Source: a bacterium (GTDB lineage: Bacteria > Bacteroidota > Ignavibacteria > Kapaibacteriales > UBA7675). From it: DNA of 64,000 bases. The DNA is taken from the NCBI GenBank assembly GCA_030430495.1, contig JAUIKM010000004.1, positions 166,821 to 230,820 on the forward strand. The letters run 5' to 3'. A model generated the notes under the pieces. The model was given only the letters and a program-made list of their open reading frames with translations, was not told where the DNA came from and searched no databases. A program made the translations under genes and the position numbers. This document shows positions 17,035-25,789 of this stretch, piece after piece. Numbering within the stretch: position 1 is the first letter of the stretch; every line of letters begins with the position of its first letter.

Positions 17035-18291
17035 TCAATGCGCCCTGATAAACTCCTGCGAGGCCTCCGGGTAAATCGCGATGTGATGTGTGCGCACCAC
17101 CAGCGCTTCCATGTCCTTGCCCACCTGCATCAGCAGAACGTCGCTCTTCCCGTTCGGCATGTGGCAGTCGATGCAGTTGTCGGCGGCCGTTTCCGCGCCC
17201 ACCTGCGGCGTCATGTTGCACATGTCCACGGTGTGACAGCTCAGGCAGCGCTGTGAGAACGTTTTGGTCGCACCCACCTCGTTTTTGTGCATGTCGTGGC
17301 AGGTCGTGCAGGTCATGTCCGCGCTTTCCTGAAAACACTTGCTCTGCATGAACAGGCCCACCTGGTTGCCGTGCACGTCCAGTTTGGCTTCGGGGTCGAA
17401 GGGCTCGCGCAGCAGGAAACTGTCGAGCGGCGCGCCCATCTCCCATGCAAAAGTCGGTTTGATAGCCGTGTGGTGGCCGGAGTGGCAGAGCGCGCAGACG
17501 TCCAGCTGGCGCTCGCGGCTGACGTCCGGCGGGTTGACAATGTGTTTTGGCGCCTTTTCCTGCGAATGTTCCTGGTGGAACTTCACGTGGTTGGCCGCCG
17601 GGCCGTGGCATTTCTCGCAGGAGATTCCCAGCATCAGCGTCTCGCGGTCGTACATGTTGCCGACCTTGAAACGCGACTCCATCGCTTCCAGATAGGAGCC
17701 GTGGCACTCGATGCAGCGCGGCCCCACCGGACGCCGGAAGTTGGCCATTTCGTCCGTATAGCCCGGACTAAGGATCCAGGTATCTGCCGCCACGTTGTAG
17801 GAAATCGGCAACTGAAACAGCAGGCTGTCCATCCAGAAGAGGTAGGTCTGGCCCTTTTTGCCGGAGCCGATTACAATGTCGAAGTGATGCGCCTCGCGCC
17901 GCAGCCAGTAATCGCGTTGTTTGTGTTCTTCGGACTGAAAGGGCTGGCCGTCGCGCGTGGTCAGCATGGAAAAGCGCCGGTTTTCCTGGCCCTGATAGAC
18001 GTTGCGCCCTTCCTCAAAACTGCCGTGAATCGTTTCCAGGTTGGCATGCGCCGAGGAGCGAAAGTGCGAAGTCTGGATGTAGTCGTCGTAAATCTCCTTG
18101 TGGCAGGCTTCACAGGCCTGCACGCCCGCATAACGCGCCAGGCCCGTCAATGTGTCGCTCGGCGCGTCGGCGGCGTCGTTCTGGACGTTCTCGCCGGCGC
18201 AGGCGCTCAGCAGAACGAGCAGCGCACATGTTGCGGACAGAAGGAGGCCGGACCTGAAAATCGCAAAACGGGAATCAATCGGCATACGCAT
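17035..18291 (-). CDS. seven-haem c-type cytochrome lipoprotein
   Basis: A 418-residue electron-transfer protein, probably anchored outside the cytoplasmic membrane. Residues 18-31 end in the lipobox LSAC (Cys31). Seven CxxCH haem c-binding motifs start at residues 60, 193, 225, 266, 328, 349 and 373, with many extra histidines available as distal ligands. Spacing and sequence (RCIECHGS, SCEKCHGP, VCALCHSGHH, TCTTCHDMH) resemble the cytochrome c554/NrfB-like multihaem families with doubled CxxCH motifs. The 130-residue gap between haems 1 and 2 is typical of the ones that carry an extra N-terminal domain. It is the last gene of the run starting at 27155, 73 bases after DUF4105. Its redox partner is not in the window. 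Confidence 0.9.
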   Translation of the reverse strand: MRMPIDSRFAIFRSGLLLSATCALLVLLSACAGENVQNDAADAPSDTLTGLARYAGVQACEACHKEIYDDYIQTSHFRSSAHANLETIHGSFEEGRNVYQGQENRRFSMLTTRDGQPFQSEEHKQRDYWLRREAHHFDIVIGSGKKGQTYLFWMDSLLFQLPISYNVAADTWILSPGYTDEMANFRRPVGPRCIECHGSYLEAMESRFKVGNMYDRETLMLGISCEKCHGPAANHVKFHQEHSQEKAPKHIVNPPDVSRERQLDVCALCHSGHHTAIKPTFAWEMGAPLDSFLLREPFDPEAKLDVHGNQVGLFMQSKCFQESADMTCTTCHDMHKNEVGATKTFSQRCLSCHTVDMCNMTPQVGAETAADNCIDCHMPNGKSDVLLMQVGKDMEALVVRTHHIAIYPEASQEFIRAH

Positions 18292-18364
18292 ACGGCACGT
18301 GTTTGGAAATGATAAGGAGTCGGATTTGCGCTTTGGACACGCCTGCCGCGTCCTCGTCGCCGGC

Positions 18365-19678
18365 TCAGCTTTTGGAACCGCGCGCAGGCGCCGTCGTTCC
18401 GATTGCCGCCCGTCGCCACAGGACGAGCGCGCGCATCAGCAGCAGGACCATGCAGGCCGCGCTGACCGGATGAATCGATTGCGGCAGGATCGGCAGCGCC
18501 GCGAGAGTCAGCCCGGTAGCGACAATCGCAAGTCCAAGATACAAACGCAGCAGTTTAGTCGGTTCTCTCTTAAACAGCAGCAGCGCCGCCACAAGATGCG
18601 TCGGCGGCGTCCACAGCAGATTCATATTGGATTTCGTCACCACGTGTTCGGTAAAAAACCACAGGAAGGTAATCAGCAGTCCCAGCAGCCCGGCTACGCC
18701 GAACAGCAGCGCATCCGCCGGAGCCGCACGCCAGACCTGTGGACCGCGCCAGGAACGCAGACTGAATATCCCGACAACAAACACGATGCCCCAGGCCGGC
18801 CACAGCAGCCAGGCCAGTTCGTTGTTCATATCCGGTTTGCTGCGGTAGTTAAACAGCTGCGACTTCGACGCCACGAGCGGTTGTTTAACGCCGTCAAAAC
18901 GCACCGTCGCCTCGTCGAACGCCCGCAGCAGATAGTCGGGCAAAAACTGCGCGCCATGTGTGCCCGCCACGGCGTCCGTCGGCAGGCCCAGCCCCAGGTC
19001 AAATCCCCAGTCAATGCCGGGGCGGTCCACAACGTAGCGGTCCAGCAGATGCCGGTAGGTCGTGTCGCCCGCGGGAATGTCGTTAAACGTCAGGTCGTCG
19101 CCCAGCACGGAAATCAGGGCGTCGCGCAGGCGCGTCGAACAATTGTCAAAGAGGAAATCGTAGCGGTAATAGCGGTTTTCCGGCAGGTAATTGGTTTCGA
19201 GGAATATAAACAGGCTCTCACGCGCCCAGGGCGGAAGGTTTAACACCTGCTCAATAACGGGTCGGTCTTCCAGCTGATATTCGCGCAGCATCATATCGCG
19301 CGTCGTGATGGAAAGTTTATAGTCCAGTTCGCGCCTTACAAATTTCCACACAAACCCCGGCTCGCCAAAGTTAAACGTGCCGTAGTTGTACACGCGGTCG
19401 ATGTTGTTAACGGGATCGTAGATCCCGAAGGCGCTGTGGCCGAACATCGAATGAAGGTGTTTACCGGGCAACATGGTGAACAGGGACACACGCGCACTGT
19501 CTGACAGCGCCTGGGCCTGCACGCCGCCGAAGCAGACAAATGTTAACATCAGCGCTGCAATCAGCACGCCGCTTCGACGCAGCAGCGTATTAAACAGAGA
19601 GGCTGTGCCGCTCACCGGGGTGGCGGCCTTGACGCTTCGCCCTCCCCCTGCGGTGTCCGGCTTGCTTGTTTTTTTCAT
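18365..19678 (-). CDS. DUF4105 (Lnb N-terminal periplasmic domain) membrane protein
   Basis: A 437-residue inner-membrane protein. A signal or anchor segment lies near 32-55 (LLRRSGVLIAALMLTFVCFGGVQAQ). Residues about 60-250 match the DUF4105/Lnb N-terminal domain: PGKHLHSMFGHSAFGIYDP, YNYGTFNF, YLPENRYYRYDFLFDNCSTRLRDAL. This domain carries conserved His/Cys residues like NlpC/P60-type enzymes, but its reaction is not established here. After the soluble domain come about five hydrophobic segments (WLLWPAWGIVFVVGIF, ALLFGVAGLLGLLITFLWFF, HLVAALLLF, LYLGLAIVATGLTLAAL, VSAACMVLLLMRALVLW). Its start overlaps the stop of the 5'-nucleotidase gene by four bases (ATGA), so translation is coupled. 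Confidence 0.85.
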   Translation of the reverse strand: MKKTSKPDTAGGGRSVKAATPVSGTASLFNTLLRRSGVLIAALMLTFVCFGGVQAQALSDSARVSLFTMLPGKHLHSMFGHSAFGIYDPVNNIDRVYNYGTFNFGEPGFVWKFVRRELDYKLSITTRDMMLREYQLEDRPVIEQVLNLPPWARESLFIFLETNYLPENRYYRYDFLFDNCSTRLRDALISVLGDDLTFNDIPAGDTTYRHLLDRYVVDRPGIDWGFDLGLGLPTDAVAGTHGAQFLPDYLLRAFDEATVRFDGVKQPLVASKSQLFNYRSKPDMNNELAWLLWPAWGIVFVVGIFSLRSWRGPQVWRAAPADALLFGVAGLLGLLITFLWFFTEHVVTKSNMNLLWTPPTHLVAALLLFKREPTKLLRLYLGLAIVATGLTLAALPILPQSIHPVSAACMVLLLMRALVLWRRAAIGTTAPARGSKS

Positions 19679-20709
19679 GTGTCCACCGCGTCGGAAGCCG
19701 ACGATTCCCGCGTCTGTTTGATGTCCGCCTGTTCGGGCGCAATGTGTTTAAGCGGCACGCGCGCCGTCGGCACCGTGCCCGCCGCCGCCCGACAGTGAAA
19801 ATCCTGATCGTCAAAAAAGATGTGCGGCCGGAAGGCGTCCAGCACGCGATTTTTCGGCAGGCCGCCCAGAAAAAAGGCTTCGTCAATGTGCACGCCCCAG
19901 TGGCGCAGCGTGCGGATCACGCGCTCGTGCGCCGGACTGTTGCGCGCCGTCACCAGCGCAGTGCGAATGGGCGAGGGTTTGGAGTTGAACTGGCGCTGCA
20001 GAAATGACAGCGTTTTCAGGAACTTTGCAAAGGGGCCCTCGGGCAGCGGCAGATCGGCATGTGTGCGCTCGTGTTCCTGAAAGGCCACCAGGCCGCGCGA
20101 GCGATAAATCTGGTCGGCTTCGTCGGAGAACAGGACGGAATCGCCGTCAAAGGCAATTCTGATCTGATCGATCGCATCGCCGCCCTCGGCCGCCGAGTCG
20201 TAGACCAGTCCGGCAGCGATGCCCGACTCGACCGCGCCGGCCACGTCGTCTTCGTAGGCGGACAGAAACAGGTCCACGTCGTAGGCGTTCAGGTAGCGGG
20301 CGATCGACTCGCCCGATGTAAACGCCGCGCGCGTGATGTCGAGTCCGTAGTGCTCCACCGAGTTAAAAATGCGAATGCCGGAGTCGGCGTTGTTGCGCGA
20401 CACGATAATCACTTCGGTAACGCGCCGCGCCTGCGCCAACTGGTTGAGGCGCAAAAATGCTTTGATGAGCGAAAAACCGACGCCGGGCTGCAGAATATCT
20501 TCTTCGTGCTCCTGCTGATAGCGTGCGTAGTCGGCCTCGCCTTTTTCTTCAAAGATGTTGTTTTCGAGGCTCAGGTCGAAGAGTGCGCGCGAGGAGACCG
20601 CCAGCACGAGAACTTCGGACAGATTGAGTTTCTGTCCGCTGCTCGAATCGTTAAACCAGGTAGCGCCGTTGGAAGGGGACGCCGGAGTAGAATCCTGCCT
20701 GTCAGCCAT
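19675..20709 (-). CDS. 5'-nucleotidase (cytosolic NT5C1-like family)
   Basis: A 344-residue cytoplasmic enzyme predicted to remove phosphate from nucleoside 5'-monophosphates. The sequence follows the PF06189 5'-nucleotidase family: LSEVLVLAVSSRALFDLSLEN at the N-terminus, GVGFSLIKAFLRLN, VTEVIIVSRNNADSGIRIFNSVEHYGLDITRAAFTSG (a HAD-like core with the conserved S-N-D), IAFDGDSVLFSDEAD (the DxD-type acidic motif), RTALVTARNSPAHERVIRTLRHWGV, and HIFFDDQDFHC. All are in the expected order at expected length. It sits 15 bases after the alpha/beta hydrolase and overlaps DUF4105 by 4 bases, so it belongs to the same operon. Confidence 0.9.
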   Translation of the reverse strand: MADRQDSTPASPSNGATWFNDSSSGQKLNLSEVLVLAVSSRALFDLSLENNIFEEKGEADYARYQQEHEEDILQPGVGFSLIKAFLRLNQLAQARRVTEVIIVSRNNADSGIRIFNSVEHYGLDITRAAFTSGESIARYLNAYDVDLFLSAYEDDVAGAVESGIAAGLVYDSAAEGGDAIDQIRIAFDGDSVLFSDEADQIYRSRGLVAFQEHERTHADLPLPEGPFAKFLKTLSFLQRQFNSKPSPIRTALVTARNSPAHERVIRTLRHWGVHIDEAFFLGGLPKNRVLDAFRPHIFFDDQDFHCRAAAGTVPTARVPLKHIAPEQADIKQTRESSASDAVDT

Positions 20710-20724
20710 GGGTAGAGAACGGTT

Positions 20725-21435
20725 TCAGTTGGAGCCAAAAAACTCACGGATGGAGAACGCCAGGCGCGCCGTGTCGACCAGTTCCAGCGGATGCGGCGTG
20801 CCCGGCATGATTTCGAGCTGCGCCTGCGGTGCGGCCTGGAAAATGGCCAGCGTTTCCTCCATCGACACCATTTTGTCGCCGTCGCCGCGTGCAAACCGCG
20901 AGCGGGCCGTTAGTTCGGCGACGCGCTCGACAGTCACGCCATTGTTTGCCGCGTGCAGTTCGCCCAGTTCGCGCATCATCACGGCCGTGGCGCGCAGGTG
21001 ATTCCGCCATCCCATTGCCGTGTGGCGCGCTTCCAGCTGCGCCGCAAATTTGGGGACTTTGGCGGCAATTTTATCGGGATCGAGGCCGCGGACTTCGCGC
21101 TCGGCGATTTCCGGCGACCATTCAAACTTGCTGCCGAGCGTCATGACGGCGGCGATGCGCCCCGGCTGCTGCAACGCCAGCTCAACGGCCGCGTAGCCGC
21201 CCATGCTGTAGCCGAAAATCAATGCGTCCGACAGGGCGTGTTCGTCCAGGTAAGCCGCGATGTCATCCGCGAATGTCTGCATACCGAATGTTTTGCCGTC
21301 CAGCCCACGCGCGCCGTGCCCGCTGAAACTGAATGTGTGCGTGGTAAAATCTTCGTCCAGCGCCGCACGCAGACGGTCGAATTGTTCGTGCGCGCCGAGC
21401 GCGCCGTGCAGGAGAAGCAGAGCGGGTTTACTCAT
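20725..21435 (-). CDS. alpha/beta hydrolase
   Basis: A 236-residue hydrolase with the canonical fold. Oxyanion-hole motif LLLLHGALG at 7-14; FSGHG at 37-41; nucleophile elbow GYSMG at 75-79 (Ser77); acidic residue in RGDGDKMV (about 185-187); catalytic His at GTPHPLE (His215). The length and the GYSMGG elbow resemble BioH/MenH-like esterases, but the substrate cannot be read from the sequence. It lies 31 bases after the phosphatase gene and 15 bases before the 5'-nucleotidase gene. Confidence 0.9.
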   Translation of the reverse strand: MSKPALLLLHGALGAHEQFDRLRAALDEDFTTHTFSFSGHGARGLDGKTFGMQTFADDIAAYLDEHALSDALIFGYSMGGYAAVELALQQPGRIAAVMTLGSKFEWSPEIAEREVRGLDPDKIAAKVPKFAAQLEARHTAMGWRNHLRATAVMMRELGELHAANNGVTVERVAELTARSRFARGDGDKMVSMEETLAIFQAAPQAQLEIMPGTPHPLELVDTARLAFSIREFFGSN

Positions 21436-21466
21436 GAACGGTGTACTTGTACAATGTGAACCGGAT

Positions 21467-24316
21467 TTATGTGCGGCCGTCCTTGGCGGCGTCGCGCACC
21501 TTGACGATCACGAGTGTCTGGTCGTCCAGCTGATCGTCGCCTTCGGTCAGGTTCTGGATTGACGTAATAATTTTATCGCGAATATAATGCGCGCTGCTGT
21601 GTTCCATGCCTTCCAGCAGCCGGCGCAATTCTTCCTCGCCCACCACGTCGGCGCCCGCGCCGCGCGCTTCAATGATTCCGTCGGTCATAAAAACGAGAAT
21701 ATCGCCGGGCGCAAGTTGCGACGAGACTTCGTCCACCATGTCGCCGAAGGTTGCGCCGCGCACCAGACCCAGTCCGGGCCCCTGCGGCGCTTCCTGACTG
21801 ATTGAACCGTCGACGGCGTGATAGTGGAACAGCGGCACGTGGCCGGCGCGCGCCATGCGCATCTGCATCGTATCGGCGTCGATGTGCGCCACGGTGGCCG
21901 TGATAAATGAATCGCGCGCCATGTCGCGAATCAGCAGGCGGTTCAGGTGGGCCAGAATGGCGCGCGGCTCCTTGCACGAATCGTAGAGCGTGCGCAGGAT
22001 GCCCTGCACCTTGGCCATGTAGAGCGCGGCGGATGTTCCCTTGCCGCTCACGTCGCCGATCACGATCGAGATTTCGCGCGGCGCATCGGTGCGGCTGAGG
22101 TACTCGTAGAAGTCGCCGCCGACCTCGAGCGCCGGAATGGAAATGCCGGCCATATCGAGTCCGGCAACCAGCGGCGTCTGCTGCGGCAGCGATTCCAGCT
22201 GGATGCGCCGCGCGATCGACAGCTCGTGTTTGAGCCGCTCCTGCACCGCCAGGTCGTCGTAGAGAAACACATTTTCAATGGTCAGAGCGGACTGGCGCGC
22301 CGCCGAATTGAGGAAAGACAGTTCGTCCCAACTGAGCGCCTGCTCGCCCATCGTCTCGCCGATGAAGACCGCGCCGACGACGACATCGTCGCTGCGCATC
22401 GGAATGATGTAGCTGAGTTCCAGCGGCCGCAGTGCGTCGCGCACCACGCGCGGCAGGATGTCGACATTAAACTCCGTGCGCAGTTGCCCGACGGCTTTGA
22501 CAAAACGCCCGGCGTATTCGTGGCAAAACGCCTCCCACTGGCGCTCGTCGATGCCGTGAATACCGAAGCAGTTGACTTTGCCCTCGCGAATCAGCACGAC
22601 GGCCACGCGTTTGATGCGTACGATTTCGCTCAGCTGCGCCGCCAGCTCGCGCGCCAGTTCGCGCGCACTCAGCTTGGTGACGAGCACCTCGGTCAGGCGT
22701 GCACCGGCGGTGCCGAAGTCCAGACGGCTGCGATGAAATTTTTGATCGATGTGGCGTTGCACGCGCCCGCGCAGGTTCCAGATCAAGGCCAGCAGGCCGA
22801 TGCCGACACACATTTTAAACAGCGTTTCGACGACGTGCTCGCGACCGGCGGTCATCGGTCCGCGCACAATCTCCACGTCGCCCCCGCTTACGCGCACCTG
22901 CGGCAGATCGATTTCGACCATGGCGACCCAGACGACGGCCGTGACGATCAGCACGAACATCGCGCCGTTCCAGATGCTGGAGAGAATGAGGTACTGCGTG
23001 CCGCGCCGCATGCGCCAGGTGAAGTCCAGCAGGCGAAAACGCAGGACGACAAACACGTGCGTCAGCGGCATAATGACAATCGCCGGTCCCGCCATTCCCA
23101 GCAACATTTCATTGTCGGCGCCGAGCCCTGCGACAACGCAGACAAGCGCTATCAGGATCGAGCCGTATGAACCGTACGCCAGAATGCGCTCGGCGATTCC
23201 GAACTCACCGCCGCGGCGCACGGCGTCGAACACGTCGGTTCCAAGCTTGAAAACAAGCAAAACGCCAAGCATAAACGGAAACATCGTGCCGCCGATGCTC
23301 TCGCGCGCAAAAATCTGCATCGCAAAGACCAGCACAAGCGTCGCCGTGCTGATCAGGTACGGCGTTAGAATCCGCCAGCGACTACACCTGCGCCGGTTCG
23401 GGAACAGATAGGTGGCGTGAATCCAGAGCGGCAATCCGAGAAAGGGCGACAAGGTGGCTGCGATATCCCGCACGACCAGCAGCAACTCGTACTCGGTCGC
23501 GAACGGACGCACAAAAAAGGTCGCCACAAAGTAGCCGATCAGGACAAAGGCCAGCGCCAGCAGACGCGGACCGCGCACCGTCGGACGCAGAAAACCGAAA
23601 AGCATGCCGATAGCCAGCGTCAGCAGCCCACTCAGATAGAGCACCAGAGAGACGAGGCTGAGACCGAAGGACACGACCTCCACGTCGAGGGCCAGCACCT
23701 GGTTGTCGCGCAGCACTTCGTATTCGATAATCGAACCGATTTTAGCGTCGCGCAGCATGCGGTCGGCTTCCTGAACGGAGTTGAAACTGCGTCCGTTGAC
23801 GCGCAGGATCAGGTCGCCGCGCTGCATGCCTGCGCGATCGGAAGCACCGCCCTCGGTCACCTCAATCACGTGGGCCACGGGTGCCAGGCGATAGACAAAG
23901 TTTTCGGGAAAGCGGTCGATTTGAACGCGAAAGCGGCCCTGGTTGTGCGCGCTCAGCCGGAAAATGTCGATGTCGACGCTGTCGTCGGTCGAAGCATGCA
24001 GGAGCGCCAACACGGTCGAAATGCTGTCGACCGGTTTGCCGTCGACGGCCAGCAGCAGGTCGCCCGCGCGGGGACCGCCCACGACGGGATCGCGCGGCAC
24101 ATCGTTGGCGCCGAATTCTTCCTGTTCGATCTGGAGCTGTGCGGCGGGAATCTGTTTGGCGATGTAGAGATGCGAGGGCGGCAGGGCAAAGACGTTCTCA
24201 TCCGTCGCAACGGTGGCGCTGCGATAGATGTTAACAGATGAAGTCCACAGCAAACCGACCGCCACAAGGGCAAACAGTAATCGGAAACTTGTCGGATGCC
24301 TGTCGAAGAAGGCCAT
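21467..24316 (-). CDS. membrane PP2C (SpoIIE-type) phosphatase with tandem PDZ domains and GAF
   Basis: A 949-residue signalling protein. Order of parts: N-terminal membrane segment (LLFALVAVGLLW); two PDZ domains, near 60-130 (PRAGDLLLAVDGKPVDSI) and 135-200 (GGASDRAGMQRGDLILRVNGRSF); about nine membrane segments from 215 to 500; a GAF-like region about 540-700; and a SpoIIE/PP2C serine phosphatase about 720-940. The phosphatase shows VGGDFYEYL, IVIGDVSGKGTSAALYMAK and GDILVFMTDGIIEA, holding the Asp residues that bind metal. Such proteins usually dephosphorylate anti-sigma-factor antagonists. Putting extracytoplasmic PDZ domains on one end suggests that a periplasmic peptide or protein signal is sensed. 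It is 120 bases downstream of the kinase gene. Confidence 0.92.
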   Translation of the reverse strand: MAFFDRHPTSFRLLFALVAVGLLWTSSVNIYRSATVATDENVFALPPSHLYIAKQIPAAQLQIEQEEFGANDVPRDPVVGGPRAGDLLLAVDGKPVDSISTVLALLHASTDDSVDIDIFRLSAHNQGRFRVQIDRFPENFVYRLAPVAHVIEVTEGGASDRAGMQRGDLILRVNGRSFNSVQEADRMLRDAKIGSIIEYEVLRDNQVLALDVEVVSFGLSLVSLVLYLSGLLTLAIGMLFGFLRPTVRGPRLLALAFVLIGYFVATFFVRPFATEYELLLVVRDIAATLSPFLGLPLWIHATYLFPNRRRCSRWRILTPYLISTATLVLVFAMQIFARESIGGTMFPFMLGVLLVFKLGTDVFDAVRRGGEFGIAERILAYGSYGSILIALVCVVAGLGADNEMLLGMAGPAIVIMPLTHVFVVLRFRLLDFTWRMRRGTQYLILSSIWNGAMFVLIVTAVVWVAMVEIDLPQVRVSGGDVEIVRGPMTAGREHVVETLFKMCVGIGLLALIWNLRGRVQRHIDQKFHRSRLDFGTAGARLTEVLVTKLSARELARELAAQLSEIVRIKRVAVVLIREGKVNCFGIHGIDERQWEAFCHEYAGRFVKAVGQLRTEFNVDILPRVVRDALRPLELSYIIPMRSDDVVVGAVFIGETMGEQALSWDELSFLNSAARQSALTIENVFLYDDLAVQERLKHELSIARRIQLESLPQQTPLVAGLDMAGISIPALEVGGDFYEYLSRTDAPREISIVIGDVSGKGTSAALYMAKVQGILRTLYDSCKEPRAILAHLNRLLIRDMARDSFITATVAHIDADTMQMRMARAGHVPLFHYHAVDGSISQEAPQGPGLGLVRGATFGDMVDEVSSQLAPGDILVFMTDGIIEARGAGADVVGEEELRRLLEGMEHSSAHYIRDKIITSIQNLTEGDDQLDDQTLVIVKVRDAAKDGRT

Positions 24317-24351
24317 GCGTTTTCCGCCGTCCCGTATCAGAGCAATTTACA

Positions 24352-24365
24352 GGCCGCTAGCGGCC
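24352..24365. other. 14-bp perfect palindrome between phosphatase and kinase genes
   Basis: GGCCGCTAGCGGCC in the 120-base gap between the kinase stop and the phosphatase start. It could be a binding site or a weak hairpin. It has no T-run, so it is not an intrinsic terminator. Confidence 0.3.
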
Positions 24366-24436
24366 AGCCAGTGAATGCCTAAACTTTCAAACATAGATGA
24401 TCGGCTGCAGTTGCGCAAGGTCGCATGCCGGGATAC

Positions 24437-25789
24437 TCAGAAATAGAGCTTGACGAGCGCGCCGCCGGACGGGTCCGCTCCAAGCGAAATCCCGCCGCCG
24501 TGCGCGCGCATTATCTGCCGCGCCAGGGTCATGCCGACGCCCGTACCGCGTTCGCGCGTCGTAAAAAAGGGCACAAAAACGCGGGTGCGCAGTTCCTCGG
24601 GAATGCCCGGCCCGTTGTCGCGCACTTCTATAGACACGCGACCGCGACGATCCAGCCCGGCCGAAAGTTCGACGCGGCTGTCCGGCCGCCCTTCCAGCAC
24701 GTCCAGCGAATTCTGCACGAGGTTGATCAGCGCCTGTTCAATGAGGTTGCTGTCGGCCAGCAGTTCGAGTCCCGGCGGCCGCACGCGGCACTCAAAGGCT
24801 ACGCCTGCCGCCCCCGGACGCGAAGCGGCGAGCCGCTGGATGCGCCGCAGCAGTCCCTGCACCTCAAAACGCACCACGACGGGCGTCGGCACGCGTGTGA
24901 CGTCGCGATAGGCGTCGACAAATTCCATCAGGGCGCGGCCGCGGTTCTCGATGGTATCGAGCGCCAGTTCGATGTCTTCGAGCTGTTCGTGCAGCTCCGC
25001 ACCCGAAGCCTCGGCGCTTGCGGCCTCGCGCAACAAATTGCCCGCGGTGCCGGCCAGCGAAGTGATCGGTGTTATGGAATTCATTATTTCGTGCGTCAGT
25101 ACTCTGATCAGTTTGCGCCACGAGTCCAGCTCGCGTTCTTCCAGTTCTCCCTGAATATTCTGCAGCGATACCAGATGGATGAGGCCGTCGCGCGTGCGCA
25201 TCATCGAAAGCAGAATTGAAAGTTGCAGCGGCTCGCCGTCTATTTCCAGCGGCAGCAAGGTTCGCTCGCCGGGCCGCAGCAATTCGAGCGCTCGCGCCAA
25301 CGCCGGAATGCGCGCCTCCAGGTCGCCGATGCGGCGCACGCCGTAGACGTTCAACATTTTTTTTGCGGCGGCGTTGAAGAGCCGCACTTCACCGCCCTCG
25401 TCGTACACCAGCAACCCGATGCCGACGTGACGGACGATCATTTCCAGATAGGCTTCGCGTTCGCGGCCGGAGAGGCGCGCCTCGCGGAAATCGGCGTTCA
25501 GTTCGGCCAGAACGCGCTGTAGTTCAGGCATGTCGGCCGGAGCGCCGATGGGTCTGGTAAGCTGCGAGACGTCGGCATGGCGGATCGACTGCAGGTAGCG
25601 CGCAATGTCGCGTTTGGTTTTTTCAACGTAGTGCAGCAACTCGGCAATCTGCAGAACCACGGCAAGTCCGAGCACGCTGCTCGTGGCGTAATACTCGGTG
25701 TCGAGCAGGAAATAGATAAAACAGGTCAGGCTCAGCATCAGGAAAACTATCCGAACCAGGCTGCCGATCCGGAAGTCCCTAAAGGCCAT
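24437..25789 (-). CDS. sensor histidine kinase, NtrY-like
   Basis: A 450-residue membrane histidine kinase. Two close membrane segments at 10-28 and 34-52, a PAS-like region about 110-210 (MIVRHVGIGLLVYDEGGEVRLFNAAAKKML), the phosphoacceptor box LTHEIMNSITPI with His233, the N box ALINLVQNSLDVL, the G1 box DNGPGIPEEL, FFTTRERGTGVGM, and a G2 region near the end. The HEIMNSITPI box is typical of NtrY-type kinases. Its start overlaps the stop of the upstream sigma-54 response regulator by 11 bases, making the two a coupled two-component pair. Confidence 0.93.
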   Translation of the reverse strand: MAFRDFRIGSLVRIVFLMLSLTCFIYFLLDTEYYATSSVLGLAVVLQIAELLHYVEKTKRDIARYLQSIRHADVSQLTRPIGAPADMPELQRVLAELNADFREARLSGREREAYLEMIVRHVGIGLLVYDEGGEVRLFNAAAKKMLNVYGVRRIGDLEARIPALARALELLRPGERTLLPLEIDGEPLQLSILLSMMRTRDGLIHLVSLQNIQGELEERELDSWRKLIRVLTHEIMNSITPITSLAGTAGNLLREAASAEASGAELHEQLEDIELALDTIENRGRALMEFVDAYRDVTRVPTPVVVRFEVQGLLRRIQRLAASRPGAAGVAFECRVRPPGLELLADSNLIEQALINLVQNSLDVLEGRPDSRVELSAGLDRRGRVSIEVRDNGPGIPEELRTRVFVPFFTTRERGTGVGMTLARQIMRAHGGGISLGADPSGGALVKLYF

